From contig CAMRHE010000133.1 in assembly GCA_947044405.1 (NCBI GenBank), positions 372,001-436,000 on the forward strand: a DNA stretch of 64,000 nucleotides, read 5' to 3'. This DNA comes from Leptodactylus fallax. Taxonomy: Eukaryota; Chordata; Amphibia; Anura; Leptodactylidae. Position 1 is the first letter of the stretch. Each line of letters starts with the position of its first letter. Below the pieces are notes generated by a model. That model was not told where the DNA came from and ran no database searches. It was given only the letters and a program-made list of their open reading frames with translations. This document shows positions 1 through 12,260 of the stretch, piece by piece. The position numbers and the translations under genes were made by a program.

Positions 1-739
1 CCAGCACAGCAAGACAACAGTGCACACCTCTGACCACCGTGCTGTCATATCTAATAGATTTTATTGACTCAATATCCACCTTATTCAGAGGGCCCCGGGG
101 CAAAATATGTAACAGGCCTCCACCTGCTGTGTGCCTTAGTATTGGTGTTGTTTTATGGGGCAGAGGCTCATTAGGCCCCACAGGTACCAGTGCCTAGGAG
201 CAATTCCTATCTCAGCTCCCACTGCAGCTACGTACATGCCCCTGCCTATCTCTTATAGGGTAGGGCACAGGTTTTGCCACACCATAAGCCATACTAATTA
301 GCATATGGCACCATGTATTACACCATATAAGACTGACCAGCAGGGGGCAGTGATATGCCAACCTATAAGGGCGGCAGGCATTTGGTGTGGGTATATGCAC
401 CCACTAACTACTATCTGTCTTTTGATGACAACCACATTGATTTCAGTGGTTTGATCATATGTTCCGACCTGTACTACATGTATACAGCCAGAGGCGTATG
501 TTCAGTTTTCTGGACTCTGCTGCAAAATCTGTTAAGAATTATATATACTGTGAAAATAAAGAGTAAGCCAGTGACAGAGTGCCCCCTAGAGGAAGGTGCG
601 GGTGAAGCACAGTACTCAAAAGTTTCTGATGAGCATGCTATTGACCTGTGGAAAGCCAATAAAAACCATAATGTATATGGGGACTTGATTTTTGCTGTAC
701 AATCATTTTGGATCCCCTTTGAATAAGAAATCCCCCTTT
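1..739. other. MAML2 intronic sequence, no gene seen
   Basis: Repeat-like but without clear ends. The 123-residue frame at 355-726 has no recognisable domain and no splice or initiation context. Confidence 0.5.
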
Positions 740-1460
740 AACTACTTAGGACCAAGGATAAGTGACTTTTTTTTTCATTGTCAAATTCCAAAGCCAAACC
801 TTTTTTTTTTCTTTTTAATTTTCCATCAATATAGTTATATGAGGGTTTGGTTTTTTATGGGACAAGTTTTATTTTTCAATGCCACCACTTTGAAGTTTTT
901 AAATTTTTTGGTGGGGGAGTTTAATGAAAAAAACAGCAATTACATTCTATTGTTTTCTGCTAATTTTCTTATACTGTTTGCTATACAGGAAAAATGACAT
1001 GTTAAATTTATTCTATGGGTCCATATGAATGTGGTACTAGCAAATTTGTAAATTTTTTGTGCTTTAGCATTTTTGTTCAATAAAAGCATATTTTATCAAA
1101 ATTTTATCCATTGCTGCATTCTGAGAACCTTAACTTTTTAACATTTTTTCTATCAGTGTAGATGAATATTGAAGGCTTTTTTTTTTTTTTACAGGATAAG
1201 TTGTAAGTAGTAGTATTGTTTTGGGGTGCATATAATTTACTAATTACCGTAGCTTCTCTTATTTTGGGAAAGACTACAAATTTACCATTTTTTTATGCCA
1301 AAAAGAAAACTTTTACTGAAAATTATGAGATTTTTTGGAGGAGTTTTTTTTTTTTTTTTTAATTAAATTATTAACCTTATTTTTTGTATTACGTTTTCAG
1401 TCCCACTAGGGGATTTGAAGCTGCGATCATCTGATCACTGTTAGAATATGTTTTTTTCAA
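740..1460. repeat. AT-rich dispersed repeat, copy 1
   Basis: T-rich non-coding block with the ordered words ATGGGACAAGTTTTATTTTTC, GGAAAAATGACATGTTAAAT, ATGAATGTGGTACTAGCAAA. The same order and related words occur at 45280-45960. Transposon class not identifiable from these remnants. Confidence 0.5.
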
Positions 1461-3104
1461 CCTATTTTAACGGTTTATCACTGATAGGCCGGCTAGTAGG
1501 TCTTGCCGTATGGCTTTCACCAATGGTAGGCCTGGGGGCTTTTGTTCAGAGAATCTAAGGGGTTAAACAGCAGGACTCAATTCTTTCTTAGCCACAGCCA
1601 TGTTCCTGCGATTATACCTGTGAATAACTCTCCGGTGTCTGGGGGTGCATTCGGATATACACACATTGCCAAATTCAATAAATGTCTGCTCCATTTTTTT
1701 TGGTTCAAAAATGGTGTAAATTCAGTTATAAATGTGGTGTAAAGAAGAGAAGTTTTTCCATACAGTCATATGTGCCCAATGTGCAGGGCATGCCCAGTAA
1801 AGTCAAGAGTCCTTGGCTTAATCGGGCTCAATGCGCATGCGCTGATGAGAATAAGCAGACTGCCAGACTTGTCTCCCTTATAAGATATACATTTATTTAC
1901 TTAAGATTGTGGGAATGGACAGCTTTCATACAGACAGGTTTGGGGCCCCAAACCTCATCTGCATAAGGGCAAGGTGGTTTAGTAACCTGCAAATCAGCTG
2001 ACAGATTGCTCTTTTTAGACAGGGCTTTAGTATAAAGTTAAAGCTGGATATGGAGAAAATACAGGTGTTTGATTTTCTTGCAGCGCCACCACAACGGTGA
2101 GTAAAGCATTACAGTATGTCCATTGAAATCAATGGGCTATTTGTGTAATGCGTAGGCAGGCTAAGTCCTCCAGACTAAGAGACACTTAGTAGCTGCTCAC
2201 TTTTCTGGCAAAGATATGAGGGTCTTGAACACGGGACCCCGGTCCACCAGAGAGTCCCTCTAATGTGCTGATGGTGCGCTCCACCATTAATTATTATGGA
2301 TATTGTAGTCAGGAGTGTAGCTATAGGGGGTTGCTACTGAGCCCTGGACCATAAGGGGGCCCCAAAGGTCCCTCTACTACATAAAATATAGCGCTATTCT
2401 AAATAGCACAAGGTAGGTGGAGGCCCCAATACAGATTTTGTATTGTGGCCCCGGAGCCTCTGATTGTAGTATATACTGTACCGAAGGAATCCTCTTGATA
2501 AAACAGGTCGAGAACATGCAAAGAACATTACGACCATAGTGTGTTAGTGTTTGTGAGCATTCACTGTGACTTTTCCCAGCTCCCGCTCCTTGTTCTCTCT
2601 GCAGCTTCCTATAATTTTTTTTTCGGTAAGGCATGGATTATTTCCAGGTGGAAATTCTGAATAAACTGTAGAGGGAAAGGAGAGGAGCCGCTGAGAACAG
2701 GCAGCGAGGAACACGATGCAGAAGGAGGCCTGGTTACTGGGCCTTTATTACAGAGCACTGAGCTCATCACCTTATGTCACCTTTCACCCGGGCTGAGCCT
2801 TCCTAAGTATTTCCTGCCTTATATGCAGAATAAAAGTTTAGATCCTTTCGGACGTCCTAAACAGTTCCGTCCCATGTGAATGTGAAATGTGCTTGTAATT
2901 AAAGCGCTTTCCATCTGGGACTTGTCCTGGCCTCGCTTGGCTTTTACCTTTTATGCTGCAAATAAACACACTCCAAGTTCACCTATATTGTACCTATGAT
3001 ATATGACATGGACTCTGTATTTGCATATGTTAATAGTACACAGTATCCCCATAGTATTACACACTGGTTTTGCAGAGAAAATCAGCTGATAATGGAGAGT
3101 GAAC
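1461..3104. other. MAML2 intronic sequence, no gene seen
   Basis: No exon-like segment. A MITE-like fragment with GTAGCTATAGGGGG and GGGGCCCCAAAGG lies near 2312-2470. Confidence 0.5.
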
Positions 3105-3555
3105 ACCTAGAGCAGGGGTAGGCAACCTTTTTTGTTCGGCGTGCCGATTTTAATAAAAAAATCAAAGATGAGGTACTCGGAGTGCCGGTCAATAATTGTA
3201 AGTCTGACGACCCCTAAACTAAAGTCATATACCACAAACCATAACACAGAAGTGCTGCCACCAGATGCTTTAGGACACATGCGTTTACTGCTATTTCCTG
3301 GGACGCTCCTGTACTTTCTGATTAGAAGCAATGAAAGTACATGTACAGCCGCCAATTAGTGGTAAATGTGTCCAGGAGCACCGTATGGCAGCAGTCTTAT
3401 GGTGAAAACACACTATGTATCTGGATGCAGCTATATTTGGAACTTTTTCATTTGATGTAAAACTGGTGCATTTTTGCACAAAAAAAAAAACAAAGCCTGA
3501 GTTTTCTGTGCAAAAACACATCCTTAATATAGAAAACACACCGTTATTCAGAATA

Positions 3556-4224
3556 ATGTCCCATAGTGGTCCCTGCACACGGTATTATGTCCCATAGCGG
3601 TCCCTGCACACGGTATTATGTCCCATAGCGGTCCTTGCACACGGTATTATGTCCCATAGCGGTCCCTGCACACGGTATATGTCCCATAGCGGTCCTTGCA
3701 CACGGTATTATGTCCCATAGCGGTCCCTGCACACGGTATTATGTCCCATAGCGGTCCCTGCACACGGTATTATGTTCCATAGCGGTCCTTGCACACGGTA
3801 TTATGTCCCATAGCGGTCCTTGCACACGGTATTATGTCCCATAGCGGTCCCTGCACACGGTATTATGTCCCATAGCGGTCCCTGCACACGGTATTATGTT
3901 CCATAGCGGCCTCTGCACACAGCATTTGTCCCATAGCGGCCTCTGCACACGGTATTTGTCCCATAGCGGCCTCTGCACACGGTATTATGTCCCATAGCGG
4001 CCCCTGCACACAGTATTTGTCCCATAGCAGCCCCTGCACACAGTATTTGTCCCATAGTGGTCCCTGCACACGGTATTATGTCCCATAGCGGTCCCTGCAC
4101 ACAGCAATATGTCCCATAGCGGCCCCTACACACGGTATATGTCCCATAGCGGCCCCTGCACATGGTATTATGCTCTATAGTGGCCCCTGCACACAGTATT
4201 ATGCTCTATAGTGGCCCCTGCACA
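3556..4224. repeat. 31-bp minisatellite inside the hAT element
   Basis: About 22 tandem copies of a unit containing TATGTCCCATAGCGGTCC and CTGCACACGG. Most units are 31 bp, and some lose three bases (GGTATATG or GGTATTTG variants). The right-hand units drift to GCTCTATAGTGGCCCC, approaching the unit found at 48905-49245. Open frames across the array arise from the repeat alone. Confidence 0.93.
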
Positions 4225-4237
4225 TTCACTAGCTATT

Positions 4238-4612
4238 ATTATACTGTGGGGTCTCTTCAGACCACAGAGTATAATAAGTGGAAGGCAAAGAGAGGTGATT
4301 AAACATAAAAAACAATGTTACTCACCATTCCACCCTCCGCAGCCGCTCTGTATCTTCGGGCGCTTCTGCCTGTAGTCAGCGACCGCTCATTGAGTCTCAG
4401 GGGTCACGTCGCGTCATTATGCGTAATGACGTCAGACGCAGACGCGACCCCTGAGGCCCTGTCAGCTGACTTCAGGCAGAAGTGCCTGAAGAGTACAGAG
4501 CGGCTGCGGAGCGTGGAATAGTGAGTAACCTTGTTTTTTATGTTTGATCATCTTCCCGGGTGCTCCGCTTATTATACTCGGGGTCTGAAGAGACCCCACA
4601 GTATAATAATAG
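4238..4612. mobile_element. Fold-back segment nested in the hAT element
   Basis: ATTATTATACTGTGGGGTCT on the left pairs with GACCCCACAGTATAATAAT on the right. Further in, CAGCCGCTCTGTA pairs with TACAGAGCGGCTG, and CTTCTGCC/GGCAGAAG and the CAGGGGTCACGTCGCGTC block are inverted around a centre near 4425. Related fold-back ends occur at 22600-22910, 40060-40365 and 49250-49300. Confidence 0.75.
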
Positions 4613-4775
4613 CAGTTTCGTTTTGGACGTGTTTGGTCCGATCGAAACTGCTGGGTGAGGAGTCCGCTGCCGTGCCAGGGGAATATGCCTCGCGTGCCAA
4701 GAGTGGCACGCGTGCCATAGGTTGCCGACCCCTGACCTAGACAGTCTTACTTTACATTCCTTATCCTGTTGTATA

Positions 4776-5697
4776 CTGCACCAGCAGAATAGTGAGTGCT
4801 GCTCTGGAGTATAATACAGGATGTAACTCAGGATCAGTACAGGATAAGTAATGTAATGTATGTACACAGTGACTACACCAGCAGAATAGTGAGTGCAGCT
4901 CTGGAGTATAATACAGGATGTAACTCAGGATCAGTACAGGATAAGTAATGTAATGTATGTACACAGTGACTGCACCAGCAGAATAGTGAGCGCAGCTCTG
5001 GAGTATAATACAGGATGTAACTCAGGATCAGTACAGGATAAGTAATGTAATGTATGTACACAGTGACTGCACCAGCAGAATAGTGAGCGCAGCTCTGGAG
5101 TATAATACTGGATGTAACTCAGGATCAGTACAGGATAAGTAATGTAATGTATGTACACAGTGACTGCACTAGCAGAATAGTGAGTTCAGCTCTGGAATAT
5201 AATACAGGATGTAACTCAGGATCAGTACAGGATAAGTAATGTAATGTATGTACACAGTGACTGCACCAGCAGAATAGTGAGTGCAGCTCTGGAGTATAAT
5301 ACTGGATGTAACTCAGGATCAGTACAGGATATGTAATGTAATGTATGTACACAGTGACTGTACCAGCAGAATAGTGAGTGCAGCTCTGGAGTATAATACA
5401 GGATGTAACTCAGGATCAGTACAGGATAAGTAATGTGATGTATGTACACAGTGACTGTACCAGCAGAATAGTGAGCGCAGCTCTGGAGTATAATACAGGA
5501 TGTAACTCAGGATCAGTACAGGATAAGTAATGTAATGTATGTACACAGTGACTGCACCAGCAGAATAGTGAGTGCAGCTCTGGAGTATAATACAGGATGT
5601 AACTCAGGATCAGTACAGGATAAGTAATGTAATGTATGTACACAGTGACTGTACCAGCAGAATAGTGAGTGCAGCTCTGGAGTATAATACAGGATAT
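4776..5697. repeat. 97-bp tandem satellite
   Basis: About nine and a half copies of a 97-bp unit that includes CAGCAGAATAGTGAGTGCAG, CTCTGGAGTATAATACAGG, TAACTCAGGATCAGTACAGG and TAATGTATGTACACAGTGAC. Units differ by only a few substitutions. A remnant of one more unit (5937-5990) resumes after an inserted SINE. The overlapping 75-residue reading frames are products of the repeat. Confidence 0.95.
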
Positions 5698-5936
5698 ATT
5701 ATTATGCTTACTTATATAGCACCATTATATTCCGCAGCGCTTTACAGACCTTGTCAGTCACTGTCCCATATAGGGCTCACAATCTATATTCCCTATCAGT
5801 ATGTTTTTGGAGTGTGGGAGGAAATTGGAGTACCCGGAGGAAACCCACACAAACTCCTTGCAGATGTTGTCCATGGCAGGATTTGAACCCAGGACTCCAG
5901 TGCTACAAGGCTGCAGTGCTAACCACTGAGCCACCG
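5697..5936 (-). mobile_element. tRNA-derived V-SINE, minus strand
   Basis: On the minus strand it reads a tRNA-like head with A box TGGCTCAGTGG and B box GGTTCAAATCC. A V-type core follows (CAACATCTGCAAGGAG, then GTGGGTTTCCTCCGGGTACT and CTCCCACACTCCA), then a 3' tail GCGCTGCGGAATA...GCTATATAAGTAAGC. About 20 bases of the core (the GTTCTCCCCGTGTTTGC part present at 52426-52680) are missing. It interrupts the last unit of the 97-bp satellite, so it is younger than that unit. Confidence 0.88.
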
Positions 5937-5990
5937 TGATGTAACTCAGGGTCAGTACAGTATAAGTAATGTAATGTGTTTATGTATATT

Positions 5991-7297
5991 GGTTCTATAT
6001 ATAAACTCTAAATAGTCCTCTGAAAATAGACATACCTTCAACTGGAGGACTCAACATACAGAAACTATCCTCTGTTACTACTTAAACACATCTAAAAACA
6101 TCTTCCTCCTTGTTACCCACTGATATAACCACCGGCACTTGCATTTTGTTTGAAAAGACCACAAAAGCCATTTATTAACCATACATCTCCTGGTCCCACA
6201 GCAACATCGTGTGGAATTGCCACCATGCAGCAATTGACTGTCACTAAAAATGCAGCCATGTTGGATCCGCTTGGTCCTCGTATTACCTACATCTCACTGT
6301 GATAACCTTACTCTGTATCTGGGTCCCTGTAGACGGCCTCCACTCTTTACCTCCAGCTTCCTGGCCATAAACCACATATACATGTTATTATATTCCCTTA
6401 TTTTTGCTCTCTGCTGTAGGTTATAGTTCTCCTCGAATGCAAATCCACTGCAAAGACAGAACTCGAGAGCTGAAACAGCTTTTCCTGACAGACAGAGAGA
6501 TCAAACACGGAAATGATCAGGCAGCCCACCAGCCATTTATCTGCGTGTGTCATACATGGCAGTTTTGGGGGGTAATCTGTATGTTATAGGTGCCTTGCTG
6601 CCCCGAGGAAGTGAGTGCAAGATTTGAGAATGCTGCCATGTTGTTAGAGGGTGTTTGGGAAGTCAGCGCTTACTTTCATGGGAATGAAATGCGTTGCCAA
6701 GCCAAGATGCCTTAGTTTTCCCTGGAGGCTACTTCTCAGCTGGAAAGAAGGGGGAGGATTATTGTGAGAAGTCCAAGCAGGCAGCTATAAAGCTCTGGCT
6801 CTGTATCAGTGCATGTCAGCAGTAGTAGGAAGCGTACAGTACTGTGGGGCTTACTTCTACTCCAGTGCATGTGGTATTCATTTATTACAGCTTTGTTATA
6901 CAAGGTTCAGCCTCAAAAGCTCCCAGCGTAGACGTAATGGCGATATAAGTAAAAGTATCAAGAAGGAAGATTACATTAGCCTTAACTAAAAGCTCACCGG
7001 AAACTTCTCCAACACCACGTTGCTTTAAGACCTGAACCATGCACCCCCTTGTGTTATACTATACCGTCATAAAACACAATCTGGCCCTATAGACTTGTGA
7101 GAAGGAAACTGGTACACATTATATTAGGTGTGTTATTGAGAATCGGATGGTCTCAACGGGCCGCAACGTCATGGGAACTACAAGTAGCTCCCATGTGACC
7201 GGCTGTCAAGTCCAATCTAAGTGTAGAGAGTCAAAGGGTTAAAATAACAAAAAATTCATTTCCATTAGGATTCTGTGCAAACTACAGATGTAGCAGG
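5991..7297. other. MAML2 intronic sequence, no gene seen
   Basis: No repeat with defined ends and no convincing exon in this stretch. Confidence 0.5.
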
Positions 7298-7710
7298 GCT
7301 AAGGCTACGTTAACGTTAGGTGCGGCAAAAATCCCGCACGAAAAGGTCCTGCCAGCATTATTTCTTCCAGCGATGTCTGTGGTTATATAATGGACACCTG
7401 ATGGACCCCATGGAGACAACAGCACAGATGTGAACATCACCGACTGGCTAAGGCCCCAGCAGGCCACAGCAAAAAAGCGCTGCGGGAAAAACTGGTGGCG
7501 GCAACACAGCGCAGTTTTTCCTACAATGCTTTTCCGCTGCGTTTTAAAGTCACTGCAAAGTGGAAGGAATTCTAGCCAATCCCATCCACACATTGCAGAA
7601 AAATACGCACAGCGGAAAAGCTGCGATTTCCAAAACCATCACGATTTTGGAAATTGCAGCATGTCAATTATACCTACGGAAATGCGGGCGCTACATGGGG
7701 CCTTAGCCTC
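7298..7710. mobile_element. Palindromic MITE with GGCTAAGG ends
   Basis: Left end GGGCTAAGGCTACGTTAACG, right end CTACATGGGGCCTTAGCC. The arms hold AGCGCTGCGGG against CCGCTGCG stretches and CCACACATTGCAGAAAAATA. A related element lies at 60676-61109. The reading frames across it are not protein-like. Confidence 0.6.
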
Positions 7711-8224
7711 AAAGGCAACCCCCGAAGAGTTAACTGAGAAATTCATCCATGCCGTCCTATGGCATAGCTCACCATAATGATTTCATACTTTTTATAGGTT
7801 TGCAGCCACAAGAGCGGATGAAATCAGATCCTCCTCTCACGGTACTAAGTTGTGGGAATGTTCGTAGCATGTGTGGCCAGAGTGTGAACACACCGAAAAA
7901 GAAGAATAGAAAATAGGGGGAAGAGAATGAAGTGATGATATGGGGAAGACCACAGGAGAAGTGTAAGATGATGCAGTAGCATCTTCAGGACTCAAGAAGG
8001 GATTAGGATTAATCTTGTAGGATCATCTCATGAATTGCTGGCCCATTAGGCAGGACGGCTGTAGGGTTGTATAGAACCTGGTATACGGGCCAATGTCTAG
8101 TGCAAGGTGCCAATGAAACCCTAGAAGAAAGCTACTTCCCTTCTGGAGATTTTACTTGCTACTGGTCAGGTTTCACCTACTGTCTGCAGCGAGGTGCCCA
8201 GCAATCCTAGTACATGCACTCACA

Positions 8225-8225
<1 letters not shown>
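7711..8225. other. MAML2 intronic sequence, no gene seen
   Basis: Ordinary intronic composition leading into the ATCT field. Nothing recognisable. Confidence 0.5.
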
Positions 8226-8265
<40 letters not shown>

Positions 8266-8667
8266 GTATCATATGGACATAAATGTAACACCATGCTCAC
8301 CTCTTCCCCATGTGTGCCGTCCTGTGTGTTCCTCTCCTCTCCAAGTTGTGCATGTCTTCTGACTTAAAGGGCGTATTGCCAATGGTACCACAGATTTGTG
8401 TCCCTAGTCCATCCACGTGTCAATCTACTATCTATCTGATATCTGCCTATCTAAATATGTATCTCATATCTAACTTTTATTTCATATCTATGCCTATATA
8501 TATATATATATCAATTCTATCTGTCTATCTTATCTATCTATCCCATTTTTATCTGTTTGTAACATTAATAACAAAGTATTTTTTATTGAAGGCTTGTGTG
8601 ACCACACCATGTGCTTTACCATCCTAGGTGCAGTAGACACCAGACCTACTATTTATATTGCAGTATC

Positions 8668-8698
<31 letters not shown>

Positions 8699-8841
8699 CA
8701 TATTTATCTATTTATCAATCTATTGATCAGTCTATCTTTCTTTATTGCTTATCTATTGGTAACATTAATAACAAAGTCTGTCTTGTTTAAGGCCCATATG
8801 GCCAGACCGCGCGTGCTATGCTATCACCTATCTATCTACAG

Positions 8842-8886
<45 letters not shown>

Positions 8887-8941
8887 CATATCTATCTATC
8901 TACAGCATCTATCTATCTCATATCTATCTATCTACAGTATC

Positions 8942-8986
<45 letters not shown>

Positions 8987-9009
8987 CATATCTATCTATC
9001 TACAGTATC

Positions 9010-9040
<31 letters not shown>

Positions 9041-9115
9041 CTATCTATCTCATATCTATCTATCTACAGTATCTATCTATCTATAGTATCTATCTATCTA
9101 TCTATCTATCTATAG

Positions 9116-9146
<31 letters not shown>

Positions 9147-9521
9147 AGTATCTATCTATCTATCTACAGTATCTATCTATCTATCTCATATCTATCTATC
9201 TACAGTATCTATCTATCTACAGTATCTATCTATCTATCTATCTATAGTATCTATCTATCTATCTATCTACAGTATGTATCTATCTATCTATCTATCTCAT
9301 ATCTATCTATCTATCTACAGTATCTATCTATCTACAGTATCTATCTATCTATCTATCTCATATCTATCTCATATCTATCTATCTATCTATCTATCTCATA
9401 TCTATCTATCTATCTATCTATCTACAGTATCTATCTACAATATCTATCTATCTATCTACAGTATCTATCTACAATATCTATCTATCTATCTACAGTATCT
9501 ATCTACAGTATCTATCTACAA

Positions 9522-9567
<46 letters not shown>

Positions 9568-9660
9568 CAGTATCTATCTACAATATCTATCTATCTATCT
9601 ATCTACAGTAAATATCTATCTCCTATCTAACTATCTATCTATCCATCCATCTATCTCATA
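8226..9660. repeat. ATCT tetranucleotide microsatellite field
   Basis: Three ATCT blocks (8226-8268, 8664-8700 and the long 8828-9645) with scattered TACAGT, CTCATAT and TACAATAT interruptions that themselves recur at regular intervals. Between and after the blocks a spacer with TAATAACAAAGT and GGCCCATATGG is repeated (about 8560, 8765 and 9675). The long Ser-Ile-Tyr-Leu frames are translations of the microsatellite. Confidence 0.95.
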
Positions 9661-10140
9661 TCTCTCTTTTTATAATAACAAAGTCTGTCTTGTTTAGGGC
9701 CCATATGGGCAGGCCGCGCGTTCTCTACCAGTCTAGGTATAGCAGTAAGTGCTGACAGGCGACATTCCTGATCTGGTCCTTCCTTACGCTGCAGCACTTT
9801 ACAGTAACCTCCTCCATTTATAAGCACATTTATGAGCGTTACTTTTCCACTCATTTTCCTTTAATTGGATCAGCGCTTTTATTGAACAAATTCCACCGGC
9901 TAATATCCTCATTAAATGGGGCAATGCGCGGTAACCCGGCCTGTACAGGAAATGTCGCTGCTGCTGCAGTTTCACTCTGGAGAGGATTTATTTCTTGTTT
10001 GGCTATAAAGTCATGTGTAAAATATGCCTGGTCAGAGAGAGAAGGATATATGTATGGTATGTGTATATAAGATACAGGATATGAGCACGACCCACTTCAT
10101 GAGAGAGAAGAAATTTATCTATTCTGGAATTTCCAAGGAA
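9661..10140. other. MAML2 intronic sequence after the ATCT field
   Basis: Begins with the third copy of the microsatellite spacer (TAATAACAAAGTCTGTC, GGCCCATATGGGC). The rest shows nothing recognisable. Confidence 0.5.
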
Positions 10141-10563
10141 TTAAAGGGAATCTGTCAGGTCCCAAACCAATAATAGTACCATGTAGGGGCCTTTACTAAG
10201 AGAAGAAACTTATCTTTGTGGCCGCAAACCAATGAAGTAATGCAGAGATAATCATCTTTTTATGGATATGCAAATCATAGCCTGCAAGTGCACTGGGGGC
10301 GGAGCCTGACTTCCCAGCCTTAGCTGCAGACAGCTGTAAGTGCTGCAGCTCTCCTTTGGAACCACAGCCCAAAGACGCCCCTGTAGCTGTGAATGACATT
10401 TTCAGCATATGCCTTCATTACAGCTGTCTGCAGGCAAATCTCCCAAATCAGGCACCGCCCACAGTGCACTTGCCGCTATTTGCATATCGGTAAAATGATA
10501 CTTATTTCTGCAGTGCTTTATTGGTTTGCGACCACAGTGGTATATTTCTGCTCCTATTAAAGT
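10141..10563. mobile_element. TTAAAGGGA palindromic MITE, 3' end decayed
   Basis: Begins TTAAAGGGAATCTGTCAGG, a T2/Kolobok-type end. The arms include CAGCTGTAAGTGCTGCAG, GCAAATCATAGCCTGC against TTTGCATATCGG, and CAAACCAATGAAG against TTATTGGTTTG. The right terminus no longer shows a clean inverse. Non-coding. Confidence 0.6.
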
Positions 10564-10603
10564 CATCAAATCTGCATTATATTTTCTTAGAATGCAATGA
10601 TAT

Positions 10604-10822
10604 CCCTCTGTTATTCTTACTGGAAAAGTATGAATAAATTGACAACTTGGTGTTACTATTTCTTTTGTTAATGGACAGACTAACACTGTACAATAATGAC
10701 TGTCTTGGAACACCCTCTACTGCTGTAACGTCCACTTGTCAATGTACATACATGTTCATACATTTCCAGGAGGACTGACAACATTTCCAGGAGGAATAGT
10801 ACAACACAGAATTCTAAAAAAA
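10604..10822. mobile_element. Fold-back element with CTGTTATTCCTCC-type ends
   Basis: Left CTCTGTTATTCTTACTGG, right ATACATTTCCAGGAGG and a second ACATTTCCAGGAGGAATAG. Shared internal words include TGAATAAATTGACAACT and TGGTGTTACTAT. Two more copies lie at about 38913-39072 and 50786-50962. Confidence 0.65.
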
Positions 10823-11861
10823 TATGTCCTAGAATTGAGGAATACAAATAATCACTAAAATAGATATGTTAATCAGCTGACCAATCCTTTCCAATTAGAC
10901 CTGAAAATTCTCCAAACTATTTTGATCAATATTCTTGTCTTTAGGGGGCAGTGTTTTTGTAGTTAAAATATAGCATAGTAAATAATTAAATCTGTCACTT
11001 TTTTATATTTTCTTTTATTTTCTGATTGTAGATTTTTTCATTCTATTTTCTGTACATGATTATGGGGGCGGCCATCTTGCCTGAGCTTCTCCTCTGCACT
11101 GTTAACAGCGTTTAGTGATCTGCTTTACAGCACAGTCATGGCCATAGGCAGCAATAGACTGGAGACGACTTATTGAGGTCTATGAGAGAGTTTTATAGAC
11201 ATGCTCTCTGCATGGAGGGGAGTAGATAATCTGTGACATCATATATTGTCAGCAGTGGATATAATGATTGGTCAGTGGTGTTATCTTCTATTGTAATCCT
11301 GTCTATGATGCAAATGAGGTGACTGCTGCAAAGGAAACCTCTACAAAATTGGGAAGTGTGAGTCTGTTATTAGGCCATAGATAGTAACATGGAAATTCTT
11401 TTTAAAAATTAGCAAAAATTCTTTATAAAAAATACATTCTTTACATAAAAAGTTGATTAAAAAAATAAGTCATTGATCCCATTAATTTATAATGAAGTAT
11501 GTCAGATTCTATTGAAATTTCAATGTATTTGGCAGCAAGAATGGTAGTAATGCCGTTAAAAGTGAATACAGTTGCAAAGATGTGAACACAGCCTTAGTTT
11601 GTCAGGCAAATATGACTATATGAATATTGAATGGATATGAAGAGTGAAAACCACCGCTGCTGAGCCAGAAATATGGAAAGTGTAGTTGTCATATCCTTTC
11701 TTCGATTCCTCATGGGCTGGTACAACTACACACATAGATGCTGCTGTGTCAGACACTAGCCGTGGGTCTGTAGCAAACACCACTGCCCCTTCATTGTACT
11801 GATCCTGGGGGCTATAGGGGTGGATTCCCCATCAATTATGCACTAATGGTCTAGATAGTAG
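10823..11861. other. MAML2 intronic sequence, no gene seen
   Basis: AT-rich. GGGGGCGGCCATCTTGCC at 11064 is a YY1-like word but there is no promoter context. Confidence 0.45.
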
Positions 11862-12260
11862 TTAAAGGGGTTGTGCCACTATGGACACTTATCCCATATC
11901 TACAGGATAGGGAATAAGTGTCCAATCGCTGGGGGCCTGATCGCCGGATTTCCCAGTGATCAAGAGGACAGGGGACCAAAAGTCCTCCTAAGGCCTCTTT
12001 GTGAATGGAGCACCAGTGTGTTTGTGTGACCAGCGCTCCATGCACTTCTGTGGGGCTTTGGGTGCATTACAGTCCCAGCAGCCCCATAGCAGTGAATGGA
12101 GCGCTGATCAGACAAGCACACTGGTGCTCCATTCACAAAGAGGCCTTAGGAGGACTTTTGGTCCCCTGTCCTCTTGATCCCTGAGTAACCCGGTGATCAG
12201 GCCCCAAGCAATCGGACACTTATGTCCCGTCCTGTGGATAGGGGATAAGAGTCCAAAAAA
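11862..12260. mobile_element. Palindromic MITE with a 63-bp perfect inverted repeat
   Basis: Begins TTAAAGGGGTTGTGCC. The arms 11958-12020 and 12117-12179 are perfect inverses of each other over 63 bases, separated by 96 bases, and the flanking parts also pair (GGACACTTATCCC against GGGATAAGAGTCC). The right terminal TTAAAGGGG inverse is decayed. Same family as 55787-56168. Confidence 0.8.

Larger units (their letters stand above)
3113..4734. mobile_element. Non-autonomous hAT element with internal 31-bp array
   Basis: The first roughly 100 bases and last roughly 65 bases closely match the element at 57832-59160, including the same 15-bp terminal inverted repeats. The flanks ACCTAGAG (3105-3112) and ACCTAGAC (4735-4742) are an 8-bp target-site duplication with one mismatch. 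The interior is a long 31-bp minisatellite followed by a palindromic segment shared with other elements in the window. There is no transposase. It is about 1.6 kb and lies in a MAML2 intron. Confidence 0.88.

Noticed and set aside
355..726. 123-residue plus-strand frame
   Set aside because: No recognisable domain, compositionally mixed, lies in an intron, and no splice sites fit the MAML2 frame.
3863..4163. Minus-strand frames rich in CRGRYGT and AAMGQ repeats
   Set aside because: Products of the 31-bp minisatellite inside the hAT element.
4538..5643. Series of overlapping minus-strand frames of 62-109 residues
   Set aside because: Nearly all are phases of the 97-bp satellite and repeat every 97 bases.
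5921..5933. tRNA gene suggested by A and B boxes on the minus strand
   Set aside because: The boxes belong to the tRNA-like head of a V-SINE, and no cloverleaf with acceptor stem is complete.
8594..9630. Long Ser-Ile-Tyr-Leu reading frames (173 and 270 residues)
   Set aside because: They are translations of an ATCT microsatellite, with no start context, domain or splice structure.
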